Positions 60,101-64,000 of a DNA stretch of 64,000 nt are shown here, in pieces. The notes beneath the pieces were generated by a model. It searched no databases. It was not told where the DNA came from and saw only the letters and a program-made list of their open reading frames with translations. Position 1 is the first letter of the stretch. Each line of letters begins with the position of its first letter. Source of the DNA: Sesamum alatum (Eukaryota; Streptophyta; Magnoliopsida; Lamiales; Pedaliaceae); contig JACGWO010000003.1 of NCBI GenBank assembly GCA_034509735.1, forward strand, positions 6,138,001 to 6,202,000, given 5' to 3'. Made by a program: the position numbers and the translations under genes.

Positions 60101-62718
60101 ATGTCTAAGAACCCCTTAACCATGATTCTCGAGACTAACAAATTCAACGGAACGAACTACTCGGACTGGCTGAGAAACCTGAGGATTATCCTCGGTTTCG
60201 AGAACCAAGGCTACGTCTTGGACAAGCCGCCACCGAGCGACTTACCGGAGGGGTCCATGCCTGAAGAACGTTTGACGTTCGAGAAATGGCATGAGGACGA
60301 CCGGAAAGTACGCAGTATCATACTGGCTTCAATGTCTAACAACATCCAGAAGGAGTATGAGAGGCTGGACAACGTCTCCGCCATAATGCTCCGCATGAAC
60401 GAGGTTTATGCGGTTCCGGATAAGCATATTAGATATGCCGCCACAAAAGCATTCTTTGGCACCAAGCTTGCTAAAGGAGCGTCTGTACAAAGTCATGGGG
60501 TCAAGATGCTCTCCCTAGTGGAGAAACTCGAGGACCTTAAAGCTGGGCTTAACAATGACACGTACATTGACGTGATCCTCCAGTCGCTTCCTCCATCCTA
60601 TGACCCATTTGTTGTAAACTACAACATGAACGGACTTGAGAAGTCTATTCATGAGTTGATCAACATGCTGGTCCAATACGAGGCAACGACCCACAAGTCG
60701 GCGCCGGCGGTATTGATAGGAGAGGCTTCGACCTCCAAGGCGAATGGCAAGAGGGCCGGACGTTGGAAGAGGAAGAAGGGCAAAGGGAAGACGGTTGCGG
60801 CCCCTGCTCCCGCTCCGGGCGTCCCTGTTGCTCTGGTTGGACCGAGCAAACGGAAAGGGAAGGCCCGTGGTTCTCAGCGGTCCAAGGCAAATGATGTCTG
60901 CATGCATTGCCAAGGGAAAGGGTATTGGAAGAGGGAGTGCCCACAACTCCTCTCCAACCCAGGTGTGTTTGTGGTTGAAGTTAATATGATTACTAATTCT
61001 GCTTCATGGGTATTGGATACCGGGTGTGGTGCTCACATCTGCAATGATTCGCAGGCACTGCAAAGAAGCAGAAGGCTAACCAAGGATGAGATGATCCTGA
61101 GGCTAGGCGATGGCAAGGCCGTTGCTACGGAGGCCGTAGGATCACTAGAGTTAGCCATTAGTAGTCATGTTAGGATTGTATTGAACGACTGTTTCTATGT
61201 ACCTAGCATGATTAAAAACATTGTTTCCATCCCGGTCCTTCATAAGGAGGGATATGAATTTACCATCAATAAAAACGGTTTTGTCATTATCAAAGATGGT
61301 ATATCTCATTTGCTTGGTACATTGGTCAACGGTCTGTACATACTTCAACAGTCTAATTGGATTATGACTGCAGAACACAAACGAAAACGTGATGATCATA
61401 ATAATGCACAGATATGGCATGCGAGGTTAGGTCATATCTCTAAAGATAGGATAAGAAGGTTGGTGGACTCAAAGAGGCTAGAAATAGACGATTTGGACAA
61501 TCTACCGACCTGCGAATCCTGTCTAAAGGGAAAGATGAGCAAGAAACCCTTTGTTGGACAAAGTACGCTAGCCAGTGGTTTGTTGGATTTGATCCATACA
61601 GATGTCTGTGGTCCACTAAATACTCAGGCTAGAGGTGGGTACTCGTACTTCATAACCTTGACCGATGATCATTCACGGTATGGTTATGTTTACCTGATGA
61701 GGTACAAGTCTGAAGCCTTTGGAAGGTTTAAGGAATACAGACTTGAAGTAGAGAACCAAATGGGTCGAAAGATCAAAGCCCTTCGATCGGACCGAGGTGG
61801 AGAGTATTTGAGTGGTGAGTTTTCTGATTATCTAAAAGAGAATGGGATTCTCTCTCAGTAGACCCCTCCTGGAACACCGTAGCTTAATGGTGTGTCTGAA
61901 AGGAGGAATCGGACCTTGTTGGACATGGTCCGATCCATGATGAATTTTACCAAACTCCCCCTTTCCTTCTGGGGATACACTCTTGAGACAGCGGCCAAAG
62001 TTTTGAACTTGGCGCCATCTAAAAAGGTATCCCAGACGCCATATGAGATATGGCATGGCAAGCCTGCCTCCTACAAATACGTGAAAGTGTGGGGTTGCCC
62101 CGCATATGTCAAGAGATTAGTTGGAGATAAACTGGACTCGAGGTCTAGTTTATACAGGCTCATCGGCTATCCAAAAGAAACTGCGGGATATTATTTCTAT
62201 GATGCCTCCAAGCAAAAGGTTTTTGTCTCGCGAAACGCAGTGTTCTTGGAAAAAGGTTTTCCATCGAATAGTCGACGCGATGAGGTGCTCCTTGAGGAAT
62301 CAAGTGAGGCACCCCAAGAGGCGGCAGTGACATCTGAGCCAGAAGTTCCCACTGATATTGTTCCAGTCCTCCGTAGGTCGGCCAGAGTATCCCATGCACC
62401 TGATAGGTATGGATTTCTAGGCCTGACCAGTCAGTTGGATAATGATCCGAAGACGTACGAAGAAGCGATGTCGGACATCGATTCGGACAAGTGGCTTGAG
62501 GCCATGAAATCCGAGATGGACTCGATCGGTACAGACAAGGTTTGGACCCTAGTAGATCCACCTAAAGGGGTTAAACCCGTTGGGTGTAAATGGGTCTACA
62601 AACGTAAGCTTGGAGCTGACGGGGAGGTTACAACCTTCAAAGCCAGGCTTGTGGCGAAAGGTTACACTCAACGACCCGGGGTCGATTTTGAGGAAACCTA
62701 CTCGCTTGTAGCAATGGC
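60101..62718 (+). pseudogene. Element H gag-pol, nearly open, cut in RT
   Basis: One frame from 60101 runs 586 codons: gag, knuckle, DTG protease, HARLGH/CESC, integrase HTDVCGPL and SDRGGEY. It then meets a TAG at 61859-61861 where TGG (Trp) is expected and continues in the same frame through SERRN, the integrase C-terminus and the first part of RT until the foreign LTR at 62719. The zinc knuckle reads CQGKGYWKREC: the histidine ligand at residue 275 (60923-60925, TAT for CAT) is lost. This is the best preserved family 2 gag-pol here, yet it has a stop, a lost zinc ligand and no RT palm. Confidence 0.92.
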
Positions 62719-64000
62719 TGTTAGAATAGGTGACCATGTAAGCCAATTTTGGCAGGAAATATGTAACCTATGTCTAGACAATTTCAGGTGTTTGATAAAA
62801 CATTTATGAATAAAGAAGTGAAGATTCATATGGCAACACTTTGTTTACGTTCATTTATATCTGCTATTACATATCTGTTCACTAAGCAAACAAAGCCCAC
62901 GGACTAAGAATCAATTTCGGAGAGTGGGACTACGCTTGGAGGTAGGTCCATGAAATCAGTCTTACCGAATCAGTCCAAAAATCTCCAAGTCAAGGAATCT
63001 CGAAAATGGGTACCGGGATTCCCTTAGAGACTTGCACTAAGCATCTGCTATCGTATTTCATCAACGGGTGACGAAGGTCATCTAAGCAGTGTTAGTGGGT
63101 CAGCATGCTAGGAAGCAGCTGACTGAGGTGACTCGCGGGAACCGTCTTACGGAGAGTATGGTCAGCAAGGTATGACGTGAGTTCCCGGTTCCAACAGTAC
63201 AGGTCAAGTCCTTTGACTTGAGGAACTGCTAAGTTTACCTGTACATCAGGTCTGTATCTTAGATATGGTGAGAGATTGCCAAAATACTCTTGAGTAGTCA
63301 TAAGCCATGTCTAGTGCAGCTCGCGTGTACAGAGTGACAGTAGTTTCTAAGAAAGGATCTGTCTCCTGTCAAAAGGCATTGACAGTTGAGTCTTATGTAT
63401 GCTCTGTGTCTTGTCCCTAAAATCTGTGGCCACAGTAACTGAACAGAAGGGAAGGTTTCCCTTGCGGCGTTTAGTAAGGACAGACCGACACTTAGGTCCA
63501 ACATGGGTACCTGCTTTTTCCGTGCCCTAGACTCTAAGTGATGAGACCGAAGACAGAAGGACAAGTGTACTGTTAGAGCCTAAATGTTCATCCCCGATTA
63601 TTTCACCTAGTCTCTAGTGCCATGGACCGTTGCTAGATGGCCACCCATGGTAACGGATGGATTCTAGGAATCCGACCAAGTCTAGCTGAAAGGTGAACCT
63701 AAAGAGTCACACACTATCCACACACACTTAGTATTTAATTTGGAATTAAATATTGGAGTAAAGGAATGATTAAATTGAATTTAATCGGGTCTTATATTTT
63801 CTTGGAGAAATTAATTATTTCTATTTGATAAAGGGAATTAAATTAATAAATTGGATTTATTAAGGAAATTAATTTAATGCGCCTAGAATAAATATTAATA
63901 TTTATTTATTATATTTATTTGGCCTTTTGGAATATTTAATAGTATTTAAATATTCCATTAAATTAAATTAATGGTTGAGATTTAATGGGAGAGATCAAAG
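62719..64000 (+). mobile_element. Family 1a LTR inserted in element H, cut by window end
   Basis: Starts TGTTAGAATAGGTGACCATG directly after ATGGC (62714-62718, expected target duplicate). About 1,282 bp are visible, reaching the AT-rich U3. Whether it is solo or the 5' LTR of a full element cannot be seen. Confidence 0.9.

Larger units (their letters stand above)
45330..62718 (+). mobile_element. Tandem pair of family 2 elements G and H sharing one LTR
   Basis: Order: LTR 45330-47559, G internal region to 56839, LTR 56840-58684, H internal region 58685-62718, then a foreign LTR. The middle LTR has G's polypurine tract on its left and H's primer site on its right, so it serves both. Left flank is TTTAC in element F. 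G contains two antisense solo LTRs. H's own 3' end is not in the window. Confidence 0.9.

Noticed and set aside
62719..62809. C-terminal extension of the element H frame past 62718
   Set aside because: The frame simply reads into the inserted LTR.
1..64000. CRISPR arrays, tRNA or rRNA genes, bacterial operons
   Set aside because: The only regular repeats are LTRs, short tandem arrays and leader motifs. TGGTATCAGAGCC segments are primer sites, not tRNA genes.

Overview
The window is a dense pile of nested Ty1/copia LTR retrotransposons from a flowering-plant nuclear genome. Evidence for a plant: several copies carry a tRNA-iMet primer binding site (TGGTATCAGAGCC) directly after the LTR; the single gag-pol frame runs gag, CCHC knuckle, DTG protease, integrase, YVDD reverse transcriptase, RNase H; and the LTR promoters hold clustered W-boxes. 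The species cannot be named. I found no intact host gene, no tRNA or rRNA gene and no CRISPR array. Nearly every base belongs to two related copia families or to fragments of older sequence they landed in. Size and layout (LTR about 2 kb, leader about 2.3 kb, gag-pol about 4.05 kb) recall Angela/BARE-type elements, but the lineage is not proven.

Family 1 has LTRs of about 1.95-2.0 kb in two subfamilies: 1a ends ...CCGATTTCTTTCA, 1b ends ...ACAATTCCTTTCA. Family 2 has LTRs of about 2.23 kb and a diverged gag-pol. Both LTR types start TGTTAGAATAGGTGACC.

Layout. 1-1983: antisense 1a LTR cut by the window edge, sitting in the leader of element A. 1984-18860: element A (family 1, sense), split by complete element B (3393-13747, TSD ATATG). 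18861-20182: unassigned sequence with degenerate tandem repeats. 20183-28151: element C (antisense, truncated in gag), carrying a family 2 solo LTR (25885-28115, TSD TCCTT). 28152-28712 and 40972-41450: two halves of an older antisense coding fragment split by element D (28713-40971, TSD CCCTG); D itself carries an antisense solo LTR (33373-35360, TSD TCGAC). 41451-43652: antisense family 2 LTR without a TSD. 43653-45329: truncated antisense family 2 element F. 45330-62718: elements G and H in tandem, sharing one LTR (56840-58684); G carries two antisense solo LTRs (TSDs GAACG and CTAAA). 62719-64000: a 1a LTR inserted in H and cut by the window end.

All gag-pol copies are broken by frameshifts, stops, deletions or lost key residues, so no element here looks autonomous. 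The most interesting material is non-coding. The long leaders hold a GC-rich low-complexity module, a telo-box-like palindrome, a conserved hairpin, a twice-repeated palindromic motif, a second TATA box about 105-114 nt before gag, and a conserved splice-acceptor-like site 5-10 nt before the gag ATG. Several of these are shared by both families although the surrounding leader has diverged. I did not see an unmistakably new biological system; the leader architecture and the G-H tandem are the best leads.
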